Part shown: positions 31,006-43,380 of the stretch, piece after piece
Layout: every line of letters starts with the position of its first letter
Numbering within the stretch: position 1 is the stretch's first letter
NCBI GenBank assembly: GCA_017163975.1
Contig: JAFFSR010000317.1
Span: 62,001 to 126,000, forward strand
Direction of reading: 5' to 3'
DNA length: 64,000 bases
From: Anastatus disparis
Taxonomy: Eukaryota; Arthropoda; Insecta; Hymenoptera; Eupelmidae
Notes under the pieces: generated by a model
Databases searched by the model: none
What the model was told of the DNA's origin: nothing
The model's input: only the letters and a program-made list of their open reading frames with translations
Made by a program: the position numbers and the translations under genes

Positions 31006-31970
31006 TTACTGGACGAGATTGTGTTGCTCGTAAGTTGTCCAGACCCCCACAAGTCTTCTGCTCGTTACTTCTCTGTTTTGTTTTAAATAACATTGAGCTT
31101 CCGCATGTCCCTTTCTTTTGCAATATGAGCACTCTAGGCTTTCCATATATCTTTTTGTCTTACAATCTTCGATCGTATGGCCGACTCTCTTACAATAATC
31201 ACAAACTTTATCATATGAGAAATTATTCATATTTTTCGGCGAGTTACTATTTCCTGGTGCGCCTTTATATACTTTATTCTTGTTTTCAGGCGGTATATTA
31301 GTTACATTAAAATTAAAATTATGATTATTAAAATTTCTATTATTATTGTAATGATTGTCAAGACAATTATTGTTATTAAAATTTGGGTTATAATCTTTCT
31401 CAAATAGACGGGGCCTGTAGCTGTGTTTCTCCCGATCAGTTTGCATTTGTTTTTCAACTCTAATCGCGTCATCATAAAGTTCTAATAATGTTTTAATATC
31501 TAGTTTTAATAAAATTATGTGATTTGGCGGTAATTCTTGTCTAAATCCATCCATAATTTCCCTTTCTAAATTTTCTTCTTGTGATTTCGTTAATGCTTTA
31601 ATGCCTAATTCGCAAAACGTACAATCCGTAATAGCTAATTTTATCTTCATGACACGTGATATATATTCGATAATGGGTTCCGGATAATGTTTAACTATTG
31701 ACGCGAGCTGTCCTCGGAAATGATTAGATGTTTGATTCGGAGAGAATACGCGTTTTAATCGCGTAAAGAAAGCGTCTATCGTTTCGAACTCCTGCTTTTC
31801 AAGAGCTACGTATGCGCTATCATTCAATTTGCTTTCTAATAATTTCACAACTTCGAGTTGAGCGTATGTTGGTATTTAAGCTTTTATTCGCCTACATGCT
31901 TTAATGAATCTATAAAAGTTTGTTTCATCGAAAGTCGGTACCGAAGACAATGCCGTTTTTAAAATAATTG
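31006..31970 (-). pseudogene. Gag: capsid-like region and two zinc knuckles
   Basis: The minus-strand frame 31848-31006 (280 residues) is open, and the same frame extends upstream past one stop (31876-31878). It has the capsid-like stretch FFTRLKRVFSPNQTSNHFRG and LEREIMDGFRQELPP, an Asn-rich linker, and two CCHC zinc knuckles, CDYCKRVGHTIEDC and CSYCKRKGHAEAQC, which bind the genomic RNA. The gag of gypsy-like elements has this order. Downstream the protease follows in another frame. Confidence 0.85.
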
Positions 31971-32430
31971 ATAATAGAACTTTTTCTATTCTATTGACGT
32001 CGGTAAACATTGTACTTTTTTGATTTGTTATCACCTAGTTTGAATTTTCTGACAAGCTAGATGTATTTAATAATGCTTTATCGAGATCTTTTTCTTCTTC
32101 TTTATTTAATAATTTCTGCAATAATTTCTCTAAAGTTTCAAGTCTTTCATTAACTTCCGTTTTTTCATTTGCATTTACATTTGTAATTTCGTTTTCGTTG
32201 GATTCTGTATTTTCTATTGAATCATTATTGGTATTTTTTAAAGCTTCAATTTCTTCGCGCTGCTTTTCTAATTCCGCTTCTCTATCTACAAATTCGCCGC
32301 GTTTTTTAGCTATTTCCGCATTTTGTTTTTCTACATTGTCTTGCATTTGTTTTACTCTTCGTTCACGTTTAGCGATTTTATCTGCTTTCAAAAGTAATTC
32401 TTCTGGTGAGAGATTTTTATATCCCGCCAT
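31971..32430 (-). pseudogene. Gag N-terminal coiled-coil region
   Basis: From ATG 32430 on the minus strand, a charged coiled coil runs for about 100 residues (KQMQDNVEKQNAEIAKKRGE, then LETLEKLLQKLLNKEEEKD) and ends at a TAG (32035-32037). The capsid-like part continues in the same frame beyond this TAG, so this is one gene with an in-frame amber. Whether the stop was once a readthrough signal or is simple decay cannot be told; the second stop at 31876 favours decay. Confidence 0.75.
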
Positions 32431-32479
32431 TTTGCCTCGTGTTAACGGAATTTTGATTCGATTTTGATTTGTACTTAAT

Positions 32480-32825
32480 CACGTAATTATTATTATTATT
32501 AATAAAAGATTGTATTTATTATCTATTATTCATAAAAAACTTTATTTATTATTTATTATTAACAAAAAATTGTATTCTGTTTAATCATTCATAAAAATTT
32601 TATCTCTTAACAATAAAAGATGTTATTATTATTTATTATTAGCAAAGGTTTTATTTATTATTTATTATTAACGAAATATTTTAATTTTTATCAATAACAG
32701 ATATTATTTATTATCAGCAAAAGATTTTATTATTTATTCTTAATACAAGGTTTTATTTATCATTCATTATTATCAAAAGATTTTATTTATTATCTATTAT
32801 TCGTAAAAGATCTTATTCATTACGC
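32480..32825. repeat. Degenerate AT minisatellite (AAAAGATTTTATTTATTATT)
   Basis: About nine variants of a 35-40 bp unit, AAAAGATTTTATTTATTATT + TATTATTA, directly upstream (on the minus strand) of gag. It would lie in the 5' leader of the retrotransposon. Confidence 0.7.
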
Positions 32826-34603
32826 GCACTTTTTGCTTCGGCGGTACAATGCACTCGTTAATAATGACTCAATCGCATAATCACTCGTATGATATTCTCA
32901 TTTAATATATTCGTAACTTTATTGATTGTCTACGTACATTTTACAATTTCGTATTGATTTTCTTTTTATGCACTCTCTCTCTCTTTCTTCCTTCACTTAT
33001 TACTTTCTCAAGTGTATATTCTTTAATAAATTTTTGTTAAGTTATATTCAAAGACAGATGCTTTCTTGATATTTATTTCTTTATACATTATTATATTTTT
33101 ACACATACGCGAGTTGAATATTCTTTATAGATTTTCTTGTACAATATTCGTAATATTTATTTTTAATGTTTATTTACACTATATTATTGTTTATTCCTTT
33201 TTAAATTGAAAATACCCATATGGAAATATTTTTATTATTTTATTTGCAGTTTAAATAATTTTTAAAACTTATTTTTCTTTAAAATAATCAGTGTTCATGT
33301 AATGTTTTATCGAAGCATGCATTCAAATTATTTATTGATTTATTTTGATGACAGTTTCATTCGTAATTTCTTTTTTAAGTTCATTGGTCATTATTTTTAC
33401 GTATTTATTTTAATTTATTTAATCATTTTTTATTTATTAAGTGGCGTATCCCACCACTTAGTCACCAATTTTTATGTCACGCCTTGACATAAAAGTATAA
33501 AATAATAAATATAAACGAATCTATTTCTTTAATTTCATATGTATTTAATATATTCGTAGCGCAAGCGGTGTCAGCAACTGCTTTTAGCAAGCCCTGACAA
33601 AGGATGTATCGGATGATTTTTATTGTAACTTTTTAAATTTATTTTTTTTATTACTGTTTTTAGGAATATAATCAGAAATTCATATTTCTTTTAAATTTTT
33701 AGTAGCCAGCTGTCACCACTTGATTTTTCTTTGATTAAAATCAAGAAAACACTTTTTAATGAAAATTTTTATGTCAAAGAAATATTTGAATTATTTTAAA
33801 TTATTTATTAAAGAATATAATTAATTTGTACTTTTATATTATAATGATAAAAAAAATTACTTATACAAACAATTGATTTTATGTTTTATTCATTTAATTT
33901 TAATATTTGATAGTAAAATAATATTATTAATTTTAAAATGCTTAATCTTTTCAAATTAAGAACGTAAATTTAAATTTTTTAATTTTATATTCATGATTCA
34001 ATTTTTAAGTATACACTTATATGTTAAGTTTATTTATTTGAAATGATTTATATCAACACCGTAAAAATACTATAAAATATTAAATTCTTTTAAATTGAAA
34101 TTTGAAATTCTATGATCACACTGTTCACTTTTTCAATGTACACATGCATTAAAATTGATTTATTTTAAAATATTTAAATTAACACTGAGTTTAAATAAAG
34201 AGTCACTTTTAGATTTTTATTCACAACTTATTAATACTATTAGTTTGAATACAATTCTTTTAAATTTTGAAGTTTATTTTTATCACATAATAAATTTATT
34301 TATAGAAAATGATTATATCACTTTATGAATTGAAAATTGAAACAATCTCTCGGATAAAAGGCCAAAAAAAAACAACAAATATTTAAAAAACTTTCGTTGC
34401 AACGTTTCGCCAACTATTTTTTAATTTATTCATAATGGAGGAGAGTTTTAACATGAATATATCACTTTCTATTTATTATTACCTTTTAAAAAAAAAAAGA
34501 AAGTAGTTATATTTAGAAAACACTGAATTTAAATGAAAACACTTTTAGATTAACACTCAAAATATTATTTAAGTTCTATATTTATAATATATTTAAAGAG
34601 AAA

Positions 34604-34650
<47 letters not shown>

Positions 34651-35781
34651 TTGAATTTATATTTCATGCATTGAATTTTTATATATATATTAAAACATGC
34701 GAACTAAATTCTTTACAAAAAATATTAATTCATTTTAATTAATTAAAATGAAATATTTAATTATATTTGTAAATATTCAAATATCAATTTAGAGAAAAAT
34801 TTAAATAGATAAACTTTCAAACAATAAAATTTTACCTTACTTCTGCTGTTTCAACTTGTTAATATATAAGGTGTTTAGATAAACAAATAATTTTTAAATT
34901 AAATTGCAAATTTTTAGTTTAATAATTCATTGTATTAAATTGTAACAATCGTATTTAATTTAATTGCTCACGCACTGATTTAAAAAAAACTATTCTTCAC
35001 ACAAACGTTGTTAATTGATTTTTTGAGAGAGTGGAGGTCAGAGAGATTGCTCATGGAGAACAAGTGCAAGTCTTCTTCTTCTTTAATTGGCCTTTCGATT
35101 TATCACCACAGGCCAACGAGCGCAAGTACGAGTGTACAAGTGCAAAAATTTAAAAGTGGAGAGAGTTCTCTATTGTTCTTCTTCTTTGTGGGGTTGGTAG
35201 CATTTTTATTATTGGTTATTAGTTTATTGATTTTATTCTGGCTTGATGATTGAAAGTTCTATTTTTTATTCCAGGTGTCTCTGACCTTTAATATCTTCTC
35301 AACTTCTTCTCCTTACTTCATTTTAAAATCAGTGGTGGGCAATTTGTTAGTTAATAAGCGAAAAAGTAAATGTTGCTAAGTAAAAACGAAGCCTCACCGA
35401 TACTTTTTTCAGATTGTATTATTTATCAATCAATAAGTTAATTGATACTATACACATCTTTCAACACATTCTTTCTTTTGTGGCCTTTTATAAATAAATT
35501 TTATTTTAAATTGTTATCTTTAATATTATAAAATTTGTTAATTGATTAGCCAAAAAAGAAAGATTATGTTTTACATATTTTATTATATTTTTTTTACATG
35601 TTTCATTAAAAAAAAAATGACAGGATAATATATAATTTTCAGATTAAAATACTTTTATTAAAAAATCTTTAAAATGTTTTTACTTTAAACCTTATAAATT
35701 TAAATTTCTAATATATTTTAAGAGATGAAAAAAAATCACATGGTAATTAAAATAATGAATATTGATTAAAATAATCAATGA
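32826..35781. other. AT-rich non-coding leader region, candidate primer site
   Basis: No gene is supported on either strand. It lies between gag and the recognisable part of the 5' LTR. On the minus strand near 33473 the text TGGTGACTAAGTGGTGGGA starts with TGG, as a tRNA primer binding site would, and follows ...TGACATAAAAAT. If this is the site, the LTR reaches down to about 33480. An (AT)n run lies at 34607-34643. At 35000-35250 there is a slightly GC-richer patch of unknown nature. No matching sequence was found at the left end, so the leader/LTR boundary stays open. Confidence 0.35.
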
Positions 35782-36888
35782 TTTATTAATTGTATAATCT
35801 GTTGGTAAATGAGTTCTTACCACATGCTTTCTTTATACTTCTTGTTTTATAATAAAACAAAATAATATAATATGTAACGGGGAATATATTCAAACAAACA
35901 AAATTAAACATATTTTTGGGTTTTCATGTGTACTTTCTTTAAGTACACATACACTTACCGTTAAATAACTGACTTTCGGTTTATAGTCGATCAGCCTAAT
36001 TTAATACAGCTGATCTACTTTGATTACCTATTTCTGACGAGAGAAATCAATTAAACAATATTTAATACTATTGCAGAACTTCGCTTAGAAGTTCTGCCTC
36101 CTGGACGTCTGGTACGACGAAACCCACGGCGTGTACCCGAGAACTCTATTAAATACCGTTGATTAAAAGAGAGTGTACTACGTTTAACATATTCATATAA
36201 AAATAAGTCACGATCTTAATTAACAATAAATTATGTTAGGCAATTGTCAAGAATTACTTTAATTTTACTTTACTTTATTATAATCACTAAGTAAATTCAT
36301 TACAAAGAGATGAAACTATGATAGCATTAATTCGCAAGTAAGATTTGAAAAATTTAATAGTGAGGAGCAACTGTGAATATAAACTAACCTATACCACCTA
36401 ACACCGGCGCACATGACGGTCTTCATCGCCACGCATATATCGTAAATACATATTAGAAATAATCGCACTAGTCTGCAGACTTACGTTTTTCACGAGTAGA
36501 TGCGTACAGAGACTTCCTCAAGTTGTTTTCACGTACTTAGCGACCCAGGGTATGTACTAAAGCGGCACCGTAGATATGTGGTGCAGCCTGCTGTCCTTTT
36601 CGCTCTTATTGAAAGGCTATTCAAATTCACGCCCAACGCTGCAGCGGACACGTTTATTCTTGGCACTTAAGAAAAAAAAGATAATAAAAAAAAGTTCAGT
36701 CACTCTTTGAGAAATATAGCACTAAACTCTAGAATCGTCCAACACAAATTATGAGAAAAATCAATCTCCTTTACAAGTAACTAACAAAGAAATCAGCCGG
36801 CGCTCGAGCACAAGTGACCTTTCAATATTATTCAATTATTTTAATAATAGATGAATAAAACTTAATGAAAAAATCAGAGTTCGTAACA
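35782..36888 (-). repeat. 5' LTR of the retrotransposon (interrupted)
   Basis: Matches the left LTR at both of its edges: TATAATCTGTTGGTAAATGA at 35792 and ACTTAATGAAAAAATCAGAG with TTCGTAACA at 36861-36888. The middle is replaced by a sequence of other origin (35873-36824). The plus-strand flank after 36888 is AAATTCAGAC. Confidence 0.7.
35873..36824. mobile_element. Probable solo LTR of a second retroelement
   Basis: Starts TGTAACGGGGAATATATTCA and ends CAAGTGACCTTTCA, so it has TG...CA limits, and it replaces the middle of the 5' LTR. GC content is clearly higher than around it (for example GTACGACGAAACCCACGGCG at 36110). No long frame. A clear target duplication could not be found, so the limits and the class are tentative. 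Confidence 0.45.
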
Positions 36889-37260
36889 AAATTCAGACTC
36901 CTTATTAAAAGAATAATAAATACAAAAATCTCTGATATGTTGCATAAAATTTTTTAAAAATAATACTTTGAAATTTATTTTGTTAAAAAACTACTTTGGA
37001 TAATCGTAAAAATCATTCTAGATAAATAATTCTGTGATTGAAATCGTGCTGGAAGATTCCTGAAATGTTTCTTGTTTTCTTTCCATAAGTCTATTCGAAG
37101 TTTTTTCAGTAACGATCCATGTAATAACTTTTCTTCATATAATAAGTTAGTACATGAATAATTTCTTAAAAATTTTAAAATTATTTTATGTAGCGAGCAA
37201 AATTTACCTTGCTTCTGACGTCGCTCAGTTGCATTTTCATGTATTATATTATTATATATA
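36889..37260. other. AT-rich spacer, nothing recognised
   Basis: Flank of the retrotransposon. No coding, repeat or terminal signals seen. Confidence 0.5.
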
Positions 37261-38349
37261 AAGGGTACCCCCTGTTAAGATAGTCAATTTTGCCCTGTCC
37301 CTGAAATTTTTGTTTGACCTTGTAACTTTGTTTTGGATCCAAAAAAATAGTATTTGTCATATTTGCAGACCGCGACCCCCTCCCCCTGTCCACAGCATGA
37401 AAAAAATGACTTTTTCACCATTTTTTTTTCTCCGCATCTAGTCGGTAAAAAAACTCCAAGAAAATCGTGCTTACAGATTGAATGGTTAGAAATCACGTGG
37501 AATTTTTTCATAAAGATTTGATGATGCTATATAACCCAAAAGGATGAAAATAAAATTCAAACCCTTCCTATTTTCACGGGAAATGCGGTACAGGGCCAAT
37601 TCTTGCAAAAAAAACTTGTATTTTGTTTAAAATTACTTGCCTGAATTTTTCCAGATATTTCCTGATGGTGCGCCATAGTTAAAAATGCAAAAAATTTATT
37701 TTTTCGACGTTTTTAGCTGATTTTAGCTCATTTGCAGACTTTGTATTATTATTTATACTATGAAATTGTACTCCAGAACTTTACTTATGAATTTAATTAT
37801 GCAATCAAGTCAGAAAAATAAGATTTACAAATATTCGCATTATATTTTTGCACGAATCCACATTTTAGATTAGGAATTTAAACACTTCTTTCATGATTTT
37901 GTTCATATTTCACTACTTTATATGTGATAAAATCTTTTAAATATTATATTGCTCTAACAAAATAAAATATTTTGGTGAATAAGTCATTTCACAGGTACGG
38001 CTATATTAAGTACGGTCAAAATATCAACTTGAGATTACACATGAATTTATATTTCGTAACAAAAACTTATCAATACAAACATTATCATCATGATTTAATA
38101 ATATGAACCTTGACTTTGGCATTTTTAACACTATGTAATCTAAATCTGGACTTAAGTCACACTTTTGCGAGAGCTATGTGGTCTATTTTTACACTGTGTA
38201 AAATGAATGTGAGCATGCGAGTACATTGAAATCTTGTTTACATGTTTCATATTAATATTACAATATTAAATATATTTTTGTTGAAAAGCGCATATTATTC
38301 GCAATTTCAGGGACAGGGCAAAATTGACTATCTTAACGGGGGTACCCTT
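37261..38349. mobile_element. Non-autonomous TIR element (AAGGGTACCCCC ends)
   Basis: AAGGGTACCCCCTGTTAAGA + TAGTCAATTTTGCCCTGTCC at the left and its complement (GGACAGGGCAAAATTGACTA + TCTTAACGGGGGTACCCTT) at the right form a TIR of about 48 bp. The inside, about 990 bp, is not a palindrome and has no long frame. A related terminus may be at 13935. No target duplication is clear. Confidence 0.85.
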
Positions 38350-38522
38350 GGCTAATTTCATTGACAATAATAGTTCAATATAAAATATGTACTTAATTTT
38401 TTCTTACATATTCATATCATTATATTGTACTGCATTGGAATAAAAATTTTGTTAATTTTTCGTAAATTTATAAGCTTCAATAAAAGTGAATAATTAATTT
38501 TGATAATCATAGTATAAAGAAA

Positions 38523-38880
38523 ATGTTCATATTATCATCGACTTTTACAGGAAGTCTGCGTTCCTTATATCAAAATTTTCTTGATCTTGTGACAGTAGTA
38601 CGAAGAAATGGATAACCAGATTTTTTTATTACCATGACATGCAATACGAAATAAGAAGGAATCACAAATTATATAGGGCAAAGTAAAGAAGTAACAGATA
38701 GACCAGATATTGTTGTTAAAGTATTTTATCAAAAATTAAAACTATTATTATTATTAGAGCGAATTTCTGAAAATCTATTTTGGGAAAATGCATTGCCTAT
38801 TCATATGTAGTAGAATTTTAAAAGAAAGGATTACGGCATGCCTATATGCTAATATTTTTAAGTGAAGATAATGAAAGGAC
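38523..38880 (+). pseudogene. Second Helitron Rep fragment
   Basis: From ATG 38523: ILSSTFTGSLRSLYQNFLD, then PDFFITMTCNTK, then DRPDIVVKVFYQKLK, and after a frameshift FGKCIAYSYVVEF and KKGLRHAYMLIFLSEDNE near 38780-38880. This is the same Rep block as at 4585-4930, but with different residues and other stops, and the HUH is degraded to HAY. It is a separate, truncated copy. Confidence 0.85.
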
Positions 38881-39202
38881 CTTGGAAGATACTTATGGGT
38901 CCCGGTGAAATTTGATAATAGTATGACCGAATTGTAGCTTTTTTTCTGAACATAAGTTTCCATGGGCTCAAGTGCCGAAAATGCACAGATTTTAAGTAAA
39001 TAATGATTAAAGTCGTTGATTTCTGGAAAGGTTAGAGTGACCAAAGGCGTAACTTCAATTGTTCGATATGCTCATTATATAGTTGTTATTTCAATAATTT
39101 ATTAAAATAATTTTGTGTTTAATAAACTTAGAATTATATAAATTATATTTTTTTAAAATAATTTTAAAAAAACTTGGAACATAGAATTATTACACTATTA
39201 TT
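38881..39202. other. AT-rich spacer
   Basis: No gene or repeat recognised between the Helitron fragment and the foldback element. Confidence 0.5.
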
Positions 39203-39635
39203 ATATATGAGCATGTCTCCACAACTTTTAATTTTTTTATAATGTTTTTGAAAAGTCATTTTACTGCTGTTACTGGGTAGCGAATAATGCACACTATTCA
39301 AACTAGGTTTACATCTTTTGTACAATCTTGTTCCTCTATTTCTTATGTATATGGTGTATGTGCCACCAATGCTCCAGTAGATATTTCTATAAAACGAAAA
39401 TTTTTACATGGATAAAATTTCCGAACTTTTATCCATGTAAAAATTTACGTTTTATAGAAATATCTACTGGAGCATTGGTGGCACATTCACTATATACATA
39501 AAAAATAGAGGAACAAGATTGTACGAAAGGTGTGAACCTAGTTTGAATAGTGTGCATCATTCGCTACCCAGTGACAGCTGTAAAATGATATATCACCAAA
39601 AGATTAAAAGTTGTGGAGATATGATCATATAATAA
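39203..39635. mobile_element. Foldback MITE, 430 bp
   Basis: Left arm TGTCTCCACAACTTTTAAT ... GTGCACACTATTCAAACTAGG ... GAAATATC type sequence and its complement in the right arm, with centre near 39424 (TTTTTACATGGATAAAATTTCC). Flanked by AT-rich sequence on the left and the start of the TTTATGG array on the right. No coding capacity. Confidence 0.85.
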
Positions 39636-42600
39636 AATAATTATTTTTCAAATATTTTATAATAAGAAAAAATATCATTTGATGTGTTTATGGTTCATGG
39701 GTTTATAATTTTTTGGTTTATGGGTTTATGGTTAGTGGTTAATGGGTTTATGGTTAGTGGTTAATGGGTTTATGGTTTATGGGTATATAGTTTATGGGTT
39801 TATGGTTCATGGTTAATGGGTTTATGGTTTATGGGGATATGATTTATGGGTTTATAGTTCATGGTTTATGGGTATATGGTTTATGGGTATATGGTTTATG
39901 GGTTTATGGGTTTATGGTTTATAGGTTTATGGTTCATGGGTTTATGGTTTATGGGTTTATGGTTTATGGGTTTACGGTTTATGATATTATAGTTTATGGG
40001 TTTATGCTTCAAGGGTCTATGGGTTTATGGCTCATGGGTTTACGGTTTATAGGTCTATGATTTATGGGTTTATGGGTTTATAGTTTATGGGTTTATGAGT
40101 TTACGGTTTATGGGTTCATGGTTTATGGGTTTATGCTTTGAGGGTCTATGAGTTTATGGCTCATGGGTTTACGGTTTATAGCTCTATGATTTATGGGTTT
40201 ATGAGTTTATGCTTTAAGGGTCTATGGGCTTATGGTTTATGGGTTTATAGGGTTCTGGTTCTTGGATTTAGGTTTTTGGTTTATGGGTTTATGGTTTATA
40301 AGTTTGTAGTTTATGGGTTTATGGTTTATGGGTTTATGGTTTATAGGTTTATGGTTTATGAGTTTATCCATTTATGAGTTTAAGATTTATTGGTTTATGG
40401 TTTTATGGTATATGGGGTTATGGTGCATAGTTTATGGGTTAATGGTTTATAGCTTATGGGTTTATGGGTTATGGTTTATGGGTTTCTGGTTTATGGGTGT
40501 AGTTTATGGGTTCATGGATAATGGGTTTATGGGTTCATGGTTTATGGGTTTATGGTTCATAGTTTATGGGTTTATGGGTTTATGGTTTTCCATTTTAAAG
40601 TTCATGGGTTTAGGGTTTATGGGTTATGGTTTATAGGTTTATGGTCCATGGGTTTATGGGTTTATGGGTTTATGCTTTAAAGGTCTATAGGTTTATGGTT
40701 TATGGGTTAATGGTTCATCGGTTTACGGTTTATAGGTTTATTGTTTATGGGTTTAGGCTTTAAGGGTCTATGGATTTATGGTTTATAGGTTTATGGATTT
40801 CTGGTTCTTGTATTTGGGTTTTTGGTTTATGGGTTTATAGTTTACGTGTTTATGGGTTTATGGCTTTATAGTTTATGGGTTTATTATTCATGGTTTTATT
40901 GTTTCTAGATTTATGGGTTTACGGGTTTATGAGTTTATGGTTTATGGGTCTATACTTTGAGGGTTTATGGGTTTGTGGTTTATCTGTTTATGGTTTTTGG
41001 ATTTCAGTTTACGGGTTTATGGTTTATGGGTTTAGGTTAATAGGTTTATGAGTATATGGGTTTATGGGTTTATGGTTTATAACTTTACGAGTTATGGGTT
41101 TATAAGTTTACGATTTATGGGTTCATAGTTTATAGGTTTATTACTTTACGCTTTATGCGTTTATTATTGATGGTTTTATTGTTTATGGATTTATGGGTCT
41201 ATGGGTTTATGGTTTATGAGTTTATGGTTTATGGCTTTATGCTTTAAGGGTATATGAGTTTATGGTTTATGGGTTTATGGTTCTTGGATTTGGGTCTACG
41301 GGTTTATGGTTTATGGTTTATGAATTTATGGGTTTATGCTTTAAAGGTCTATGGGTTTATAGTTTATGGGTTTATGGTTTATGGGTTTATGGTTTATGGG
41401 TTTATGGTTTATGGGTTCATGGCTTATGGGTTAATGGTTTATGGGTTTATGGTTTATAAGTTTATCGTTTATAGGTATATGGTTTATGGTTTATGGGTTT
41501 AGGGTTTATGGTTTCTAGGTTTATGGGTTATGGGTTCATAGTTTATAGGTTCATGGCGTTACTATTTATGGGTTTATTATTAATGGTTTTATTGTTTCTG
41601 GATTTATGGGTTTACGGGTTTATGGTTCATGAGTTTATGGTTTATGGGTATATACTTTAAGGGTTTATGGGTTTGTGGTTTATGTGTTTATGGTTTTTGG
41701 ATTTCGGTTTACGGGTTTATAGTTTATGGGTTTAGGTTAATAGGTTTATGAGTTTATGGGTTTATGATTTATGGGTTTATGGGTTTATGGTTTAGGGTTT
41801 ATCCACTTATGAGTTTACGATTTAAAGGTTTATGGTTTTATGGTATATGGGGTTATGGTGCATGGTTTATGGGTTTATGGTTTATAGTTTATGGAATTAT
41901 GGGTTTATGGTTTTCCATTTTAAGGTTCATGGGTTTAGGGTTTATAGGTCATGGTTTATGGGTTTATAGTTCATGGGTTTATGGTTTATGGGTTTATAAT
42001 ATATGGGTTTATGGTTTATGGGTTTATGGTTTATGAGTTTATAGGTTTATGGTTTATAGCTTTATGGATTATGGGTTTATGGTCTATGGGTTTATGGATT
42101 TATGGGTTTATGCTTTAAGGGTCTATGGGTTTATGGTTCATGGGTATAGTTTATGGGTTCATGGTTAATGGGTTTATGGTTGATGGGTATAGTTTATGGG
42201 GTCATGGTTAATGGGTTTATGGTTTATGCGTTCATGGTTTATGGGTTTATGGGTTGAGGGTTTATAGTTTACGGGTTCATGGGTTTATGGTTTATGGGTT
42301 TATGGTTTATTGGTTTATGGTTTATGGGTTTATGGTTTATAGGTTTATGGTTTATGGGTTTATGAGTTTATGGGTTTATGGGTTTATGGTTTATAGGTTT
42401 ACGGTTTATGGGTTTATGGTTTATGGATTTATAAGTATATGGGTTTATGCTTTAAAGGTCTATGGGTTTATGGTTAATGGGTTTATAGTTTATCAGTCTA
42501 CGGATTATAGGTTTATAGTTTATGGGTTTAGGCTTTAAGGGTCTATGGATTTATGGTTTTTAGGTTCATGGATTTTTGGTTCTTCGATTTGCGTTTTCAG

Positions 42601-43380
42601 TTTATGGGTTTATAGTTTACGGGTTTATGGGTTTATGGGTTAATGGTTAATGGGTTTATGGTTTATGGGTTTATGGTTTATAGGTTTATGGTTGATAAAC
42701 TTATGGATTATGGGTTTAGGGTTTATGGGCTTATGATTTATTAGTTTATGGGTTTATGGTTTGTGAGTTTATGGTTTATAGGTTAATGGGTTTATGGGTT
42801 ATGGGTTCATAGTTTATAGGTTCATGGCGTTACTGTTTATGGGTTTATTATTTATGGTTTTATTGTTTCTGGATTTATGGGTTTACGGGTTTATGGTCTA
42901 TGAGTTTATGGTTTATGGGTTTATATTTTAAGGGTTAATGGGTTTGTGGTTTATGTGTTTATGGTTCTTGGATTTGGGTTCACGGGTTTATGGTTTATGG
43001 GTTGATGGTTTATAGGTTCATGAGTTTATCGGTTCATGGTTTATGGGTTTATGGGTTTATGGTTTAGGGTTTATCCACTTATGAGTTTACGATTCATTGG
43101 TTTATGGTTTTATGGTGCATGGTTTATGGGTTTATGGTTCATAGTTTATGGGTTTATGGGTTTATGGTTTTCGATTTTAAGGTTCATGGGTTTAGGGTTT
43201 ATACGTTATGGTTTATGGGTTTATGGTTCATGGGTTTATGGTTTATGGGTTTACGGTTTATGGGTTTATAATTTATGGGTTTATGGTTTATGGGATTATG
43301 GTTTATGAGTTTATAGGTTTATGGTTTATAGGTTTATGGATTATGGGTTTATGGTCTATGGGTTTATGGGTTTATGGGTT

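Larger units (their letters stand above)
17347..36888 (-). mobile_element. LTR retrotransposon (Ty3/gypsy-like) with chuvirus-like env, heavily nested
   Basis: Read on the minus strand: LTR (36888 downwards), gag (32430-31006), protease (31000-29589), linker, RT stub (28203-27988), RNase H end (about 27985-27890), integrase (26595-25014), env (25024-18171), polypurine tract (18140-18148, AACTAAGGGG on the minus strand), LTR (18139-17347). The LTR terminus TGTTACGAACTCTG occurs at both ends. The total of 19.5 kb is swollen by insertions at 17495-17888, 18671-19623, 20061-23904 (with more inside), 26596-27502, 30062-30725 and probably 35873-36824. Stop codons in gag, pol and env and the loss of the RT core show that this copy is dead. 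Confidence 0.85.

Noticed and set aside
35008..35253. 81-codon + strand frame with a hydrophobic C-terminus
   Set aside because: Lies in the leader or LTR of a minus-strand retroelement, no relatives recognised, length expected by chance in T-rich sequence.
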